From Bacteroidales bacterium (lineage in GTDB: Bacteria > Bacteroidota > Bacteroidia > Bacteroidales > F082): a stretch of DNA of 64,000 nucleotides. The notes below the pieces were generated by a model. It saw only the letters and a program-made list of their open reading frames with translations. It had not been told where the DNA came from and ran no database searches. Each line of letters begins with the position of its first letter. Position 1 is the first letter of the stretch. The translations under genes were made by a program, and so were the position numbers. Positions 27,101-38,530 of the stretch are shown piece after piece. The stretch is from NCBI GenBank assembly GCA_023229135.1, contig JALNZT010000002.1, positions 62,001 through 126,000 of the forward strand, given 5' to 3'.

Positions 27101-30100
27101 CCTCACCGACATTATCAAAATCCTGACTTGAGGGTTTCAATTCCAATAAGGTGCGATTGATAGTCAAGAATATAGTTTTGAAAATCGTTTTTTGCTTCCG
27201 TTTCAATTCCAATAAGGTGCGATTGATAGCCCTATACTTGTGTTGGTGTCTAAGGAACGACAGACGTTTCAATTCCAATAAGGTGCGATTGATAGTATTC
27301 ACGAGATATTCAAGGAGTGGGCTTCTGATCAGTTTCAATTCCAATAAGGTGCGATTGATAGATAGAGAAGTCTATCACGGTGGAGAAGCTAAAAGCATGT
27401 TTCAATTCCAATAAGGTGCGATTGATAGCGTATCTATATTGACTACAATCCACGTGCGGAGTTTGTTTCAATTCCAATAAGGTGCGATTGATAGAATGAT
27501 TTGTAAAAGCGATGTAAAAGGGATTTACAAGTTTCAATTCCAATAAGGTGCGATTGATAGAACATGCCGGAGGCGTATATCTTATAGCTCGCGACTGTTT
27601 CAATTCCAATAAGGTGCGATTGATAGGTTCGATTCCACCCTGCCGCTCAATTTATAACATTAGTTTCAATTCCAATAAGGTGCGATTGATAGAGCGATAG
27701 ATGAGAACTACAAGAGAGTATACGTCGAGTTTCAATTCCAATAAGGTGCGATTGATAGGTAACGACTTCGGATTGCTTCAACACCTATCGCTGCGTTTCA
27801 ATTCCAATAAGGTGCGATTGATAGCAAAAGGCCAAATTCAGGAAGGAAACCATTATCCTGTTTCAATTCCAATAAGGTGCGATTGATAGTAATGATTTGC
27901 ATAAAGGTATCATATCTTTTGTTAAGTTTCAATTCCAATAAGGTGCGATTGATAGTTTATTTTTTTCTTCTCCAATCAACTCTTCATCAGAGTTTCAATT
28001 CCAATAAGGTGCGATTGATAGAAAAAACTACACCAAGCCGCCTGCAGATGAGAAGATGTTTCAATTCCAATAAGGTGCGATTGATAGTGCTGAATCAGCA
28101 GAACGCGCAGAACCAGCAGAAGGTTTCAATTCCAATAAGGTGCGATTGATAGGTTTAGTAGTTCGGTGTGTACCCAAAACTCCGCACGGTTTCAATTCCA
28201 ATAAGGTGCGATTGATAGCCTAATCCATATCCTTCAATGTATCGTGATGAGTGCGTTTCAATTCCAATAAGGTGCGATTGATAGCAACAGCTCTGTTAAG
28301 CTGTTGTAGAATTGATGTTAGTTTCAATTCCAATAAGGTGCGATTGATAGAGACCTTGCAGGATAAGAATCTGCGTGATTATGACGTTTCAATTCCAATA
28401 AGGTGCGATTGATAGTTGTTCTGGACTTTCAAAAGTGATTTTCATTGTTGCGTTTCAATTCCAATAAGGTGCGATTGATAGCGCGACAGAGTTCGAGAAG
28501 CAAGGCCATAAACTAAGTTTCAATTCCAATAAGGTGCGATTGATAGGCGTGAACCTTTTTTGAGGTATTCGGTTATTTTTGGTTTCAATTCCAATAAGGT
28601 GCGATTGATAGTGCGCACGGCAAGGCAAAACAATCGGTTGAACACTCGTTTCAATTCCAATAAGGTGCGATTGATAGTCGAGGCAGTTGAGGAGTTTATC
28701 CAGTCGCCCGAAAGTTTCAATTCCAATAAGGTGCGATTGATAGCTTTGTTAGCAGGATGAATGACAATTTGTATATTAGTTTCAATTCCAATAAGGTGCG
28801 ATTGATAGCATGACTTTAAGAATATAATGCAGGACATGAAGCTAGTTTCAATTCCAATAAGGTGCGATTGATAGACATTCAGTGATGGCCATTGCGGGTA
28901 TGTAATTAACGTTTCAATTCCAATAAGGTGCGATTGATAGCCAATCTTCGTGTAAATTGTCCCAAATTTTGAAACCGTTTCAATTCCAATAAGGTGCGAT
29001 TGATAGTAGTAATCTGTTCCGACCCTTATGTAAGGAATTTCATGTTTCAATTCCAATAAGGTGCGATTGATAGAATTAACAGCCATTTTGCCAAACCCGT
29101 GTTATCGGCGTTTCAATTCCAATAAGGTGCGATTGATAGTTACAATGGAAAGAGAAGAATTACCTTATGTGATGGTTTCAATTCCAATAAGGTGCGATTG
29201 ATAGACACGAACAATAATTGAGTTTCTACGTGCTGAGGGAGTTTCAATTCCAATAAGGTGCGATTGATAGCAGCGGTCATACATTTACGACATCTACGAG
29301 AACGCGCGTTTCAATTCCAATAAGGTGCGATTGATAGACTGGCCGGAACGAACTTCAGGGAGGTGATTTACAAGTTTCAATTCCAATAAGGTGCGATTGA
29401 TAGTTAAGCCTGATTTCTTTCGTTATCGTCCCCTCAGCTGTTTCAATTCCAATAAGGTGCGATTGATAGTATTCTTAAAGTCATGTATTGTCCCACGTTT
29501 CAAAAGTTTCAATTCCAATAAGGTGCGATTGATAGCTCACTGCAAGTCATTGAGGTGTTCGAAATGCTGATGTTTCAATTCCAATAAGGTGCGATTGATA
29601 GTATTGCCACATCGTTTCCATCGATCATTCCGAAGGTGTTTCAATTCCAATAAGGTGCGATTGATAGATTGATTTAGCTAAATTGAAATCATTTGCCGAA
29701 AGTGTTTCAATTCCAATAAGGTGCGATTGATAGGTTCCATCTTGCTGAGTCATATTAAGATTGCTTGCAGTTTCAATTCCAATAAGGTGCGATTGATAGC
29801 TCCGTTTTTTTAACACATTAAAACCACAATACAAGTTTCAATTCCAATAAGGTGCGATTGATAGTTAATTTTATGTGTTAATAATTTTTGCCCGTGTAGC
29901 GTTTCAATTCCAATAAGGTGCGATTGATAGCAAGAAAAACGAAAACGGATTAGCTCTTTATTCGCTGTTTCAATTCCAATAAGGTGCGATTGATAGACAC
30001 GTCAGAGGTCAACAATGACATTAAACAGCATCGTTTCAATTCCAATAAGGTGCGATTGATAGGTGCCGTTTTCTTTTTTGGTATGGTCGTTTGCATCTGT

Positions 30101-33100
30101 TTCAATTCCAATAAGGTGCGATTGATAGCGCCGGAACACAATTAATAGGAACTATCGCATCGCTTGTTTCAATTCCAATAAGGTGCGATTGATAGTTACT
30201 GCGTGATGTTTATAAAACGTCTGTTGATGTTGTTTCAATTCCAATAAGGTGCGATTGATAGACGGATTAATATCAGATACGATGAGGATTTCATAAAGTT
30301 TCAATTCCAATAAGGTGCGATTGATAGATTATGAACCGTCGCTGTTCATCCGCTGTTAACTCGCGTTTCAATTCCAATAAGGTGCGATTGATAGCACCTC
30401 GCTACGACACGTAAGATAGTCGTAAGTGAGTTTCAATTCCAATAAGGTGCGATTGATAGTATCTTGGAGGCTTTAACATACATCCGGCAACAAAGTTTCA
30501 ATTCCAATAAGGTGCGATTGATAGCATCAACAAACGCTACTTTTCAGAGATGCAAGCAATGTTTCAATTCCAATAAGGTGCGATTGATAGCGGATTAATT
30601 CAGAAAACAAGTTTCAAATATTCCGGGTTTCAATTCCAATAAGGTGCGATTGATAGCAGCAATTTACCAAACCCCAACCCCGGATATTCACCGTTTCAAT
30701 TCCAATAAGGTGCGATTGATAGCAGCCTTCGTTGTGTTGCTTAATTTAACTGTTTTCAGTTTCAATTCCAATAAGGTGCGATTGATAGAACGGTTACGAC
30801 CAGCAACCCGACCCGTCAAATTAGTTTCAATTCCAATAAGGTGCGATTGATAGTTCTATGAAGGATATTATGAAACTGGCAATAAATTTGTTTCAATTCC
30901 AATAAGGTGCGATTGATAGTCAGTTATAATGAAACGCGACAGAACAGCTACCATCGTTTCAATTCCAATAAGGTGCGATTGATAGTTTCAAAAACAGGGT
31001 TACCGGTTATTTTAGTAACATGTTTCAATTCCAATAAGGTGCGATTGATAGTGTTGTTGAGTCTATTCATGTTTCAAAAATATAAGTGTTTCAATTCCAA
31101 TAAGGTGCGATTGATAGCCATATAAATGCGATAATCAGCCGGCGTGGTGGCATGTTTCAATTCCAATAAGGTGCGATTGATAGTTTTCTTCTTTGATTTC
31201 AGGAATGAGAACATAGGTAGTTTCAATTCCAATAAGGTGCGATTGATAGTACTATCAGGTTGAACAAGGCTTTGCATTGTTGCCCGTTTCAATTCCAATA
31301 AGGTGCGATTGATAGGCTAAGCAGTGCTTTGGAACCACCAATCGGAAAGCTATGTTTCAATTCCAATAAGGTGCGATTGATAGTCGCTTTTGGATAAACT
31401 GATCGTCATCCACCAGCACCGTTTCAATTCCAATAAGGTGCGATTGATAGGTCTGAGTTTCCTAACATAATATTAACAATGCTTACGTTTCAATTCCAAT
31501 AAGGTGCGATTGATAGAAACCAGCTCTTTGAGGTAAGCCGCAAAATCAGCAGGTTTCAATTCCAATAAGGTGCGATTGATAGTCGTTTAATTGGCTATAA
31601 CGTCCCTCGTGTATGCGTAGTTTCAATTCCAATAAGGTGCGATTGATAGATGTTCAGGATCATCAGCAATAAGCTTTTTAGTACGGTTTCAATTCCAATA
31701 AGGTGCGATTGATAGAGGTAGCTTTCAGCAGTGCGATCAGCAGCAGCCACTTGTTTCAATTCCAATAAGGTGCGATTGATAGCCAGCATCAGGATATTAT
31801 CCGGATCGGTAAAGCTACGTTTCAATTCCAATAAGGTGCGATTGATAGAGGCGGTCGCTGATATAATCCTGAAAGATACCGTTGTTTCAATTCCAATAAG
31901 GTGCGATTGATAGAATGCTTATCGGTATAAGAGCTTATATAGGTGGTGCCGTTTCAATTCCAATAAGGTGCGATTGATAGCTAATCTTGATTTTTCTTCT
32001 TCACGTGCTTTTCTTTGTTTCAATTCCAATAAGGTGCGATTGATAGTTTCTCTATCAAAGTTTGGTATATCTTCTTCTGTTTCGTTTCAATTCCAATAAG
32101 GTGCGATTGATAGCCACATAAAAATTATATCCATCATCTAATTCCTTTGTTTCAATTCCAATAAGGTGCGATTGATAGCTTGTTTTGTAAACTTTAAAAA
32201 ATATCATTATGGGTGTTTCAATTCCAATAAGGTGCGATTGATAGTGCGCCAGATAATCCAATCACGCCTGATGCGAATTTGTTTCAATTCCAATAAGGTG
32301 CGATTGATAGCCCATTAGCAAATCTGCCAGTTCCAATCTGGAAGTTGTTTCAATTCCAATAAGGTGCGATTGATAGGCATACAAGCAGAATGATTTTGCT
32401 GTATTTGTAAAGTTTCAATTCCAATAAGGTGCGATTGATAGCTGTCAGGATCATCAGCCTATATCGACTTCTAATTAGTTTCAATTCCAATAAGGTGCGA
32501 TTGATAGAATTACGCACGCTTATCGCTAATCTTCAATCGACAAGTTTCAATTCCAATAAGGTGCGATTGATAGTTCTTTATGAATATTTGGAAAGCGGTC
32601 GGCATATTCGTTTCAATTCCAATAAGGTGCGATTGATAGACCTTCTGGAACAATCACCGCTTTAGCTGAATCCACGTTTCAATTCCAATAAGGTGCGATT
32701 GATAGAGAAGCACTCGATCCGATAATCTTAACAGTAACACGTTTCAATTCCAATAAGGTGCGATTGATAGCAGATTAGAATACAGCCCGAACTATTAGAT
32801 GAAGTTGTTTCAATTCCAATAAGGTGCGATTGATAGCGATCAACTCGCTGAATGTACAGGCGTAGGTGTTCAGTTTCAATTCCAATAAGGTGCGATTGAT
32901 AGACGCTAAGAATTAGCAACCCTAAAACACTTGAAAAAGTTTCAATTCCAATAAGGTGCGATTGATAGGAAAAATTATCTAAATACATTGAAGATGCACA
33001 CGAAGTTTCAATTCCAATAAGGTGCGATTGATAGCGTATGACAAGGAAAAATCCCTCATCAATGACCTGAGTTTCAATTCCAATAAGGTGCGATTGATAG

Positions 33101-36100
33101 CTGTCAGGATCATCAGCCTATATCGACTTCTAATTAGTTTCAATTCCAATAAGGTGCGATTGATAGGATGTTAGAAGGTCAATCAAACGATCCAGCTTAC
33201 TTGTTTCAATTCCAATAAGGTGCGATTGATAGCTCGCCCAACATCAAGCCTTAATCGCTTATATTCTTGTTTCAATTCCAATAAGGTGCGATTGATAGAT
33301 CATTTTTGATTGATGTCTGACTTCGCTGATAGATGTTTCAATTCCAATAAGGTGCGATTGATAGTTGCACACAACGTTGAGTATAACCGCTCGTTTTAAG
33401 TTTCAATTCCAATAAGGTGCGATTGATAGAGAAGAAAAATCAAGATTAGAAGCTGAATTAAACAAGTTTCAATTCCAATAAGGTGCGATTGATAGAGTAT
33501 ATGAAAAGTAGGCGTTAATTATTATGGAACAAGTTTCAATTCCAATAAGGTGCGATTGATAGTGACAATCAAATACTTGACATTTACGTCAAACGTACGT
33601 TTCAATTCCAATAAGGTGCGATTGATAGACATAATCGAATCAACAAGCAGATAACGTTTAGACATGTTTCAATTCCAATAAGGTGCGATTGATAGAACCA
33701 CAGCATTAAGCGCAGGTACAAGCGGACAGATGTTTCAATTCCAATAAGGTGCGATTGATAGCCATCAATTGGATTGATGGAGTGCCAGTCATCAGTCGTT
33801 TCAATTCCAATAAGGTGCGATTGATAGAGCGCAAGAATGAAAGTGATTGAAAGCGCAAAACTCGTTTCAATTCCAATAAGGTGCGATTGATAGTAACACG
33901 GGCAGGCATTGACTTAATCTGGTCGTATAGTTTCAATTCCAATAAGGTGCGATTGATAGGCCAGTTCGTCATAACCTGATCCCAAGTGATTTTCTGTTTC
34001 AATTCCAATAAGGTGCGATTGATAGGGCGATTACGATAACTGATAATTTCACTATTATCGAGTTTCAATTCCAATAAGGTGCGATTGATAGGATGTTAGA
34101 AGGTCAATCAAACGATCCAGCTTACTTGTTTCAATTCCAATAAGGTGCGATTGATAGAGCAAGCGGAACAGGGGTACAACGAATTCAGATCAAGTTTCAA
34201 TTCCAATAAGGTGCGATTGATAGGATGTTAGAAGGTCAATCAAACGATCCAGCTTACTTGTTTCAATTCCAATAAGGTGCGATTGATAGTAATGAAAGGA
34301 AAAATAAAAAGCTCCTTAATCTTTGAGTTTCAATTCCAATAAGGTGCGATTGATAGCTTTGCCCTATGCAAACATATTTCCCAGCACACCCACGTTTCAA
34401 TTCCAATAAGGTGCGATTGATAGTGATTGTAGCAGGGGCAAGGCCATTGAGCTTTGACGTTTCAATTCCAATAAGGTGCGATTGATAGTGTTTTTGTAAT
34501 TGTTTCTGTTACGGTTGAAATTTCGTTTCAATTCCAATAAGGTGCGATTGATAGTTCCTTGCCCATTACATCAAGCACAAACCCATTTCCGTTTCAATTC
34601 CAATAAGGTGCGATTGATAGTAATCCTGAGTTTTTTGGAGAAGAAAATCCCGCTTTGTTTCAATTCCAATAAGGTGCGATTGATAGTCGGCTTTTGCTTG
34701 AGCTGTTTCCGAATCATCAGCAGTTTCAATTCCAATAAGGTGCGATTGATAGCAATCCATCTTTGTCAATGTCTAAAAAAGCTTTCCCGTTTCAATTCCA
34801 ATAAGGTGCGATTGATAGCAATCCATGAAACTAAATTTGCATGGTCTAAAGCGCGTTTCAATTCCAATAAGGTGCGATTGATAGAGCTATACCAGCAATA
34901 CCAAAAGTTGCTATACTTTCGTTTCAATTCCAATAAGGTGCGATTGATAGCAAACAAACAGTCTTTAACCTCTTTAATGTTTACTAGTTTCAATTCCAAT
35001 AAGGTGCGATTGATAGTTGTAAAATATGATGTTTGGCTTAAAAACGACAAAGAGTTTCAATTCCAATAAGGTGCGATTGATAGGCGCGATAATAACCTTA
35101 ACCATATAGCTCATGGCATGTTTCAATTCCAATAAGGTGCGATTGATAGCCGTTTCGAGCAGCTGTGTAAATCCTTTCACTTCGGTTTCAATTCCAATAA
35201 GGTGCGATTGATAGAATAATATCCCAGAAACGCTATGAGGTTTAGTGATTTGTTTCAATTCCAATAAGGTGCGATTGATAGATGTTAATGAAAGAAATAC
35301 ACCGCGTACTTGCCCCGTTTCAATTCCAATAAGGTGCGATTGATAGCCATACCTTCTGAACAATAAAACCTCTCTATGCAAACGTTTCAATTCCAATAAG
35401 GTGCGATTGATAGTATGCGTGGTGTGCTGCTTTTGTTAACTGGGTTTATTGTTTCAATTCCAATAAGGTGCGATTGATAGCTGATAACCCTGATCACCTT
35501 GGCTTCCAACTTCTCCGTTTCAATTCCAATAAGGTGCGATTGATAGAAAAGAAGATTAAAGAGCTTCAATCATGAGACACTCCGTTTCAATTCCAATAAG
35601 GTGCGATTGATAGTATAAAAAAGATCAGAGACTGTTCGCCTGAATCGAAAGTTTCAATTCCAATAAGGTGCGATTGATAGTATCCCGGATACAAACAAGT
35701 AAAAAAGCTTTATGCTGTTTCAATTCCAATAAGGTGCGATTGATAGAGACTTAATGCCGCGAGCCCAACAGTAGAATGTGGCGTTTCAATTCCAATAAGG
35801 TGCGATTGATAGTTGCTGGTTATGAAAAACTACTTGAACGCCATCCCAGTTTCAATTCCAATAAGGTGCGATTGATAGATTACTACAGCATCCAGTTCCG
35901 GTATGCGCCCTACCGTTTCAATTCCAATAAGGTGCGATTGATAGTTTTTATTCCTTGTCCGGAAACTACCTTGTATGTCAGTTTCAATTCCAATAAGGTG
36001 CGATTGATAGTTCTCCAGTCTGTTCATGCAGTTGTAATGTTTGATGTTTCAATTCCAATAAGGTGCGATTGATAGTACCTTGCATGCCTTCATACCGACA

Positions 36101-36472
36101 ACAGGTGTTATGTTTCAATTCCAATAAGGTGCGATTGATAGTCCACAAAGGACCAGGAAGTTCTCATCACAAATAATGTTTCAATTCCAATAAGGTGCGA
36201 TTGATAGCAGATACGTTCACAGGCATCCAATATCTGAATACCGTGTTTCAATTCCAATAAGGTGCGATTGATAGAGTTAAGCCGAATAATTATGAAGTAA
36301 TAGATCATTTGTTTCAATTCCAATAAGGTGCGATTGATAGAATGAAAACAGTTTCTTCAACTGAAAGCCATACCGGGTTTCAATTCCAATAAGGTGCGAT
36401 TGATAGCACTGTGGTGAATGACTTTGCCGATAAGGTGACATTGTTTCAATTCCAATAAGGTGCGATTGATAG
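21129..36472 (-). CRISPR. type I-B CRISPR array, about 233 repeats
   Basis: A 30-base repeat starts GTTTCAATTCC and ends GTGCGATTGATAG on the plus strand. The first copy is 21129-21158 and the last 36443-36472. The period is 65-67 bases, so spacers are about 35-37 bases. Start-to-start arithmetic over five blocks gives 232 intervals, hence 233 repeats and 232 spacers. No variant repeat was seen by eye. On the minus strand the repeat ends ATTGAAAC, the usual type I-B crRNA 5' handle, and the leader lies at the right next to cas2, so transcription runs right to left. Several spacers are duplicated or overlap (see findings). Open frames across the array are translations of repeats, not genes. 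Confidence 0.99.
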
Positions 36473-36689
36473 CCGTTCCGAAATATAACTAAAAAAACTG
36501 TCTCTCAACAGCTTAATCCTGCAAATATAAACAAATTTTTGCCCTGGCGTCGTCAACCACTAATAATATGTTTTGCCCTGAGCAGCGACAACTTTGCTAA
36601 TGATTTCATTTTCAAGATGTCAAAGAACTTTGTCAGCATTTTACGTGGATTTAAACCCAAATTTAACGTTATTTTAAGCTCACCGACAA
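36473..36689 (-). promoter_or_regulatory. CRISPR leader with candidate promoter
   Basis: These 217 AT-rich bases lie between the first transcribed repeat and the cas2 stop and carry no gene. On the minus strand TATATTTG (36522-36529) matches the -7 box TAnnTTTG, with a TTG at 36554-36556 as a rather distant -33 box. Transcription would begin near 36515, about 40 bases before the first repeat. Leader position, AT content and polarity agree with the array orientation inferred from the repeat. Confidence 0.7.
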
Positions 36690-36953
36690 CTAAAGCAGCT
36701 GCTCCAAACTGCGCAATTCCTTCCCAACAATCTGCTTTTCAAGCCATTTCTCCTGCCGTGTCTTGAAAATGATGACGCTGTCGGTTTCCGTATCCATAAT
36801 AATTTCAGCCTTGGCAATTAGCTCCTTCAACTTTACCTCACTAATCTCGCCCTCAAAAACCGAATTCTGAATCCAATTCAAATAACGACGGCACAATTTA
36901 AGCATTTTTCCTACACGCTTCTGCCCAATATCATATACAAGTATTACATACAT
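36690..36953 (-). CDS. cas2: CRISPR-associated endoribonuclease-fold protein Cas2
   Basis: This 87-residue Cas2 forms the spacer integration complex with Cas1. The N-terminal first strand MYVILVYDI carries the conserved Asp, and the ferredoxin-fold pattern continues through LNWIQNSVFEGEI. I take the ATG at 36953 because Cas2 proteins normally begin directly with this strand; the frame could extend upstream to a GTG at 36983, which would overlap cas1. It follows cas1 after 20 bases and is the last gene before the leader. Confidence 0.95.
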   Translation of the reverse strand: MYVILVYDIGQKRVGKMLKLCRRYLNWIQNSVFEGEISEVKLKELIAKAEIIMDTETDSVIIFKTRQEKWLEKQIVGKELRSLEQLL

Positions 36954-36973
36954 TTTATAAAGTTTTTTGTTAC

Positions 36974-37978
36974 TTACCACCACATCTTGAAGCCTTTATA
37001 ATCCTCTATCTGCATTAAATGCTTCACCAGTTTATAGCATTCCAGCCTTATCAGGTAGCGGTAACTCACGCTTTTGTTTAAACTTCGGTGATGAATCGTT
37101 TCGTTCAATCGGTTTTCAAAACTGCTCACAAAAGCTTTTTTGCCTTTCTCTTTCAGCACAATGCTGTTTACTTTTGCCTCAAAATCGTCGGCTTTTAGCT
37201 CGCGCCGGTTCAGCATACTAAAAATCATACGGTCAACCAGCAGCGGCTTAAAAATCTCCGCCAAATCAAGCGCCAAACTATAACGCCTGTCGCCCGGCGA
37301 ATGTAAATAGCTAATCGTGGGGTTGAGCTGGGTTTGCTGTATGGCGCGCAAACATTGCGAATAGCACAGCATATTGCCAAACGAAATCAATGCGTTCACC
37401 TCATTCAGCGGCGGCTGCTTGCTGCGCTTTTCCATTTCAAAGCTATTAATTATGGTGTCGAACTGCTCATAATAGCAAATGCGGATATTACCTTCAATGC
37501 CCATTAATGTAGGCACATCGGCAGCGCCTTCAATGCTCGAAACCAAATTTTTGATGCTTGCAATGCCTGCCTCCAAAGGCTTACCGCGATTGTTATAATA
37601 GGTCAGGTTTTTGAGGATGTTGTGCGCCGCGCCTTCAATAAATTGTCGCGCCAAAATCATACGCTTTTTATTGCTCAGGTAATGCTGCACCTGATTCACC
37701 AGCAGCTTACCCGAAAGTAATTGTTCGCGCGGCATAAATGAGCCGGTATAGTTTTCGTAATAGTCGAAAAAGTGCACGCTTATATCGTTCTTGCCCAGGA
37801 AGTTATACAAGCTGCTATTGGCGTCCAGCGCGCCAAAGCAGTAAAACTGATCTACGTTTTCTACCGGAAGATAGCGCGCTTGGCCTTCGTTGCCGTCCTC
37901 ATCCACCGGCAAAAAACGTAGTGTATTATCTTTGCGCGAAAGCCGCCCGGGATTCATCAGGTAATAGGTTTTTTTCAT
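36974..37978 (-). CDS. cas1: CRISPR-associated integrase Cas1 (type I-B)
   Basis: This 334-residue Cas1 is the metal-dependent integrase that inserts new spacers at the leader-proximal repeat. Catalytic candidates are E162 in MGIEGNIR, H226 in YLHSPGDRR and D238/E241 in LALDLAEIFKP. The beta-strand N-domain (1-80) and helical C-domain are complete. Its start overlaps the cas4 stop by four bases (ATGA), so translation is probably coupled. Codon content is host-like (one line counted at 50% GC), unlike the interference genes. Confidence 0.97.
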   Translation of the reverse strand: MKKTYYLMNPGRLSRKDNTLRFLPVDEDGNEGQARYLPVENVDQFYCFGALDANSSLYNFLGKNDISVHFFDYYENYTGSFMPREQLLSGKLLVNQVQHYLSNKKRMILARQFIEGAAHNILKNLTYYNNRGKPLEAGIASIKNLVSSIEGAADVPTLMGIEGNIRICYYEQFDTIINSFEMEKRSKQPPLNEVNALISFGNMLCYSQCLRAIQQTQLNPTISYLHSPGDRRYSLALDLAEIFKPLLVDRMIFSMLNRRELKADDFEAKVNSIVLKEKGKKAFVSSFENRLNETIHHRSLNKSVSYRYLIRLECYKLVKHLMQIEDYKGFKMWW

Positions 37979-38493
37979 GGCGTTGGGGGCGTTTCATTAG
38001 TCCAGCAAAAGTCGTGATAGGCACAGCTTTTACAAATTTTCATCTTCTGTTTTTCCGGACAATCTTCGCTTTGAATCAGCGTGTCGATCTGCTGGAGCAT
38101 GCCCTGTATGGCTTCCTCGTCAAGGCTGCTCAACCATATTTCTTTGGTTTGCCGGCTCCGCGGATATTCCAGCACACCACTGGCACCTTCAATGCCGCGC
38201 TGTTGCAGCACATACAGGTAATATTTGAGCTGCCACTCGTGCGCCGCCTCAATGCTGGCCGATTTCTTGATCTCGTGGATGCGCTTTTTGGCCGTGTCGT
38301 AAAAGTCGATTTTAATACCGTCGATTTCCAGCTCTTCAAAACGCTGTGGCCGTTGTGCGTAGCTGGTTTCGTGAATCAACTTGCCTTCTTTAACCAAGTC
38401 AGAACTGTGCTCCATCGTGATGCCATGACTAAACAGCCACAGCTTGCGATGACAAACCTGAAAATAAGCGAAATGGGTGCCTGTGATACGCAT
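37975..38493 (-). CDS. cas4: CRISPR-associated exonuclease Cas4
   Basis: This 172-residue Cas4 is a RecB-family nuclease with a 4Fe-4S cluster that trims prespacers and helps select the PAM. The cluster ligands are C14 in the N-terminal VCHRKLW motif and C154, C157 and C163 in ICKSCAYHDFCW. Nuclease residues are H41, D63, E74 and K76 (HEIKKS), then H85 and Q88. The length is typical for the Dna2/Cas4 group. It is coupled to cas1 by a four-base overlap. Confidence 0.96.
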   Translation of the reverse strand: MRITGTHFAYFQVCHRKLWLFSHGITMEHSSDLVKEGKLIHETSYAQRPQRFEELEIDGIKIDFYDTAKKRIHEIKKSASIEAAHEWQLKYYLYVLQQRGIEGASGVLEYPRSRQTKEIWLSSLDEEAIQGMLQQIDTLIQSEDCPEKQKMKICKSCAYHDFCWTNETPPTP

Positions 38494-38530
38494 TTTTTAT
38501 CGGATTAGTTGTTATAAATCAGGGACTTGG

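Noticed and set aside
24922..28057. Similarity between spacers sharing ACTACACC and CGCCTGCA (24922 and 28022)
   Set aside because: The match is gapped and short, and no consistent reading frame supports a common target.
21211..36323. Many open frames in the array with repeated peptides such as FNSNKVRLI, INRTLLELK and YQSHLIGIE
   Set aside because: These are the CRISPR repeat translated in different frames, joined by spacers; they are not proteins.
36539..36766. 75-codon frame on the plus strand across the leader and the cas2 3' end
   Set aside because: It overlaps cas2 antisense and the leader and has no protein-like features.
36690..36983. Longer Cas2 starting at GTG 36983
   Set aside because: It would overlap cas1 and add ten residues before the first Cas2 strand; the ATG at 36953 fits the family.
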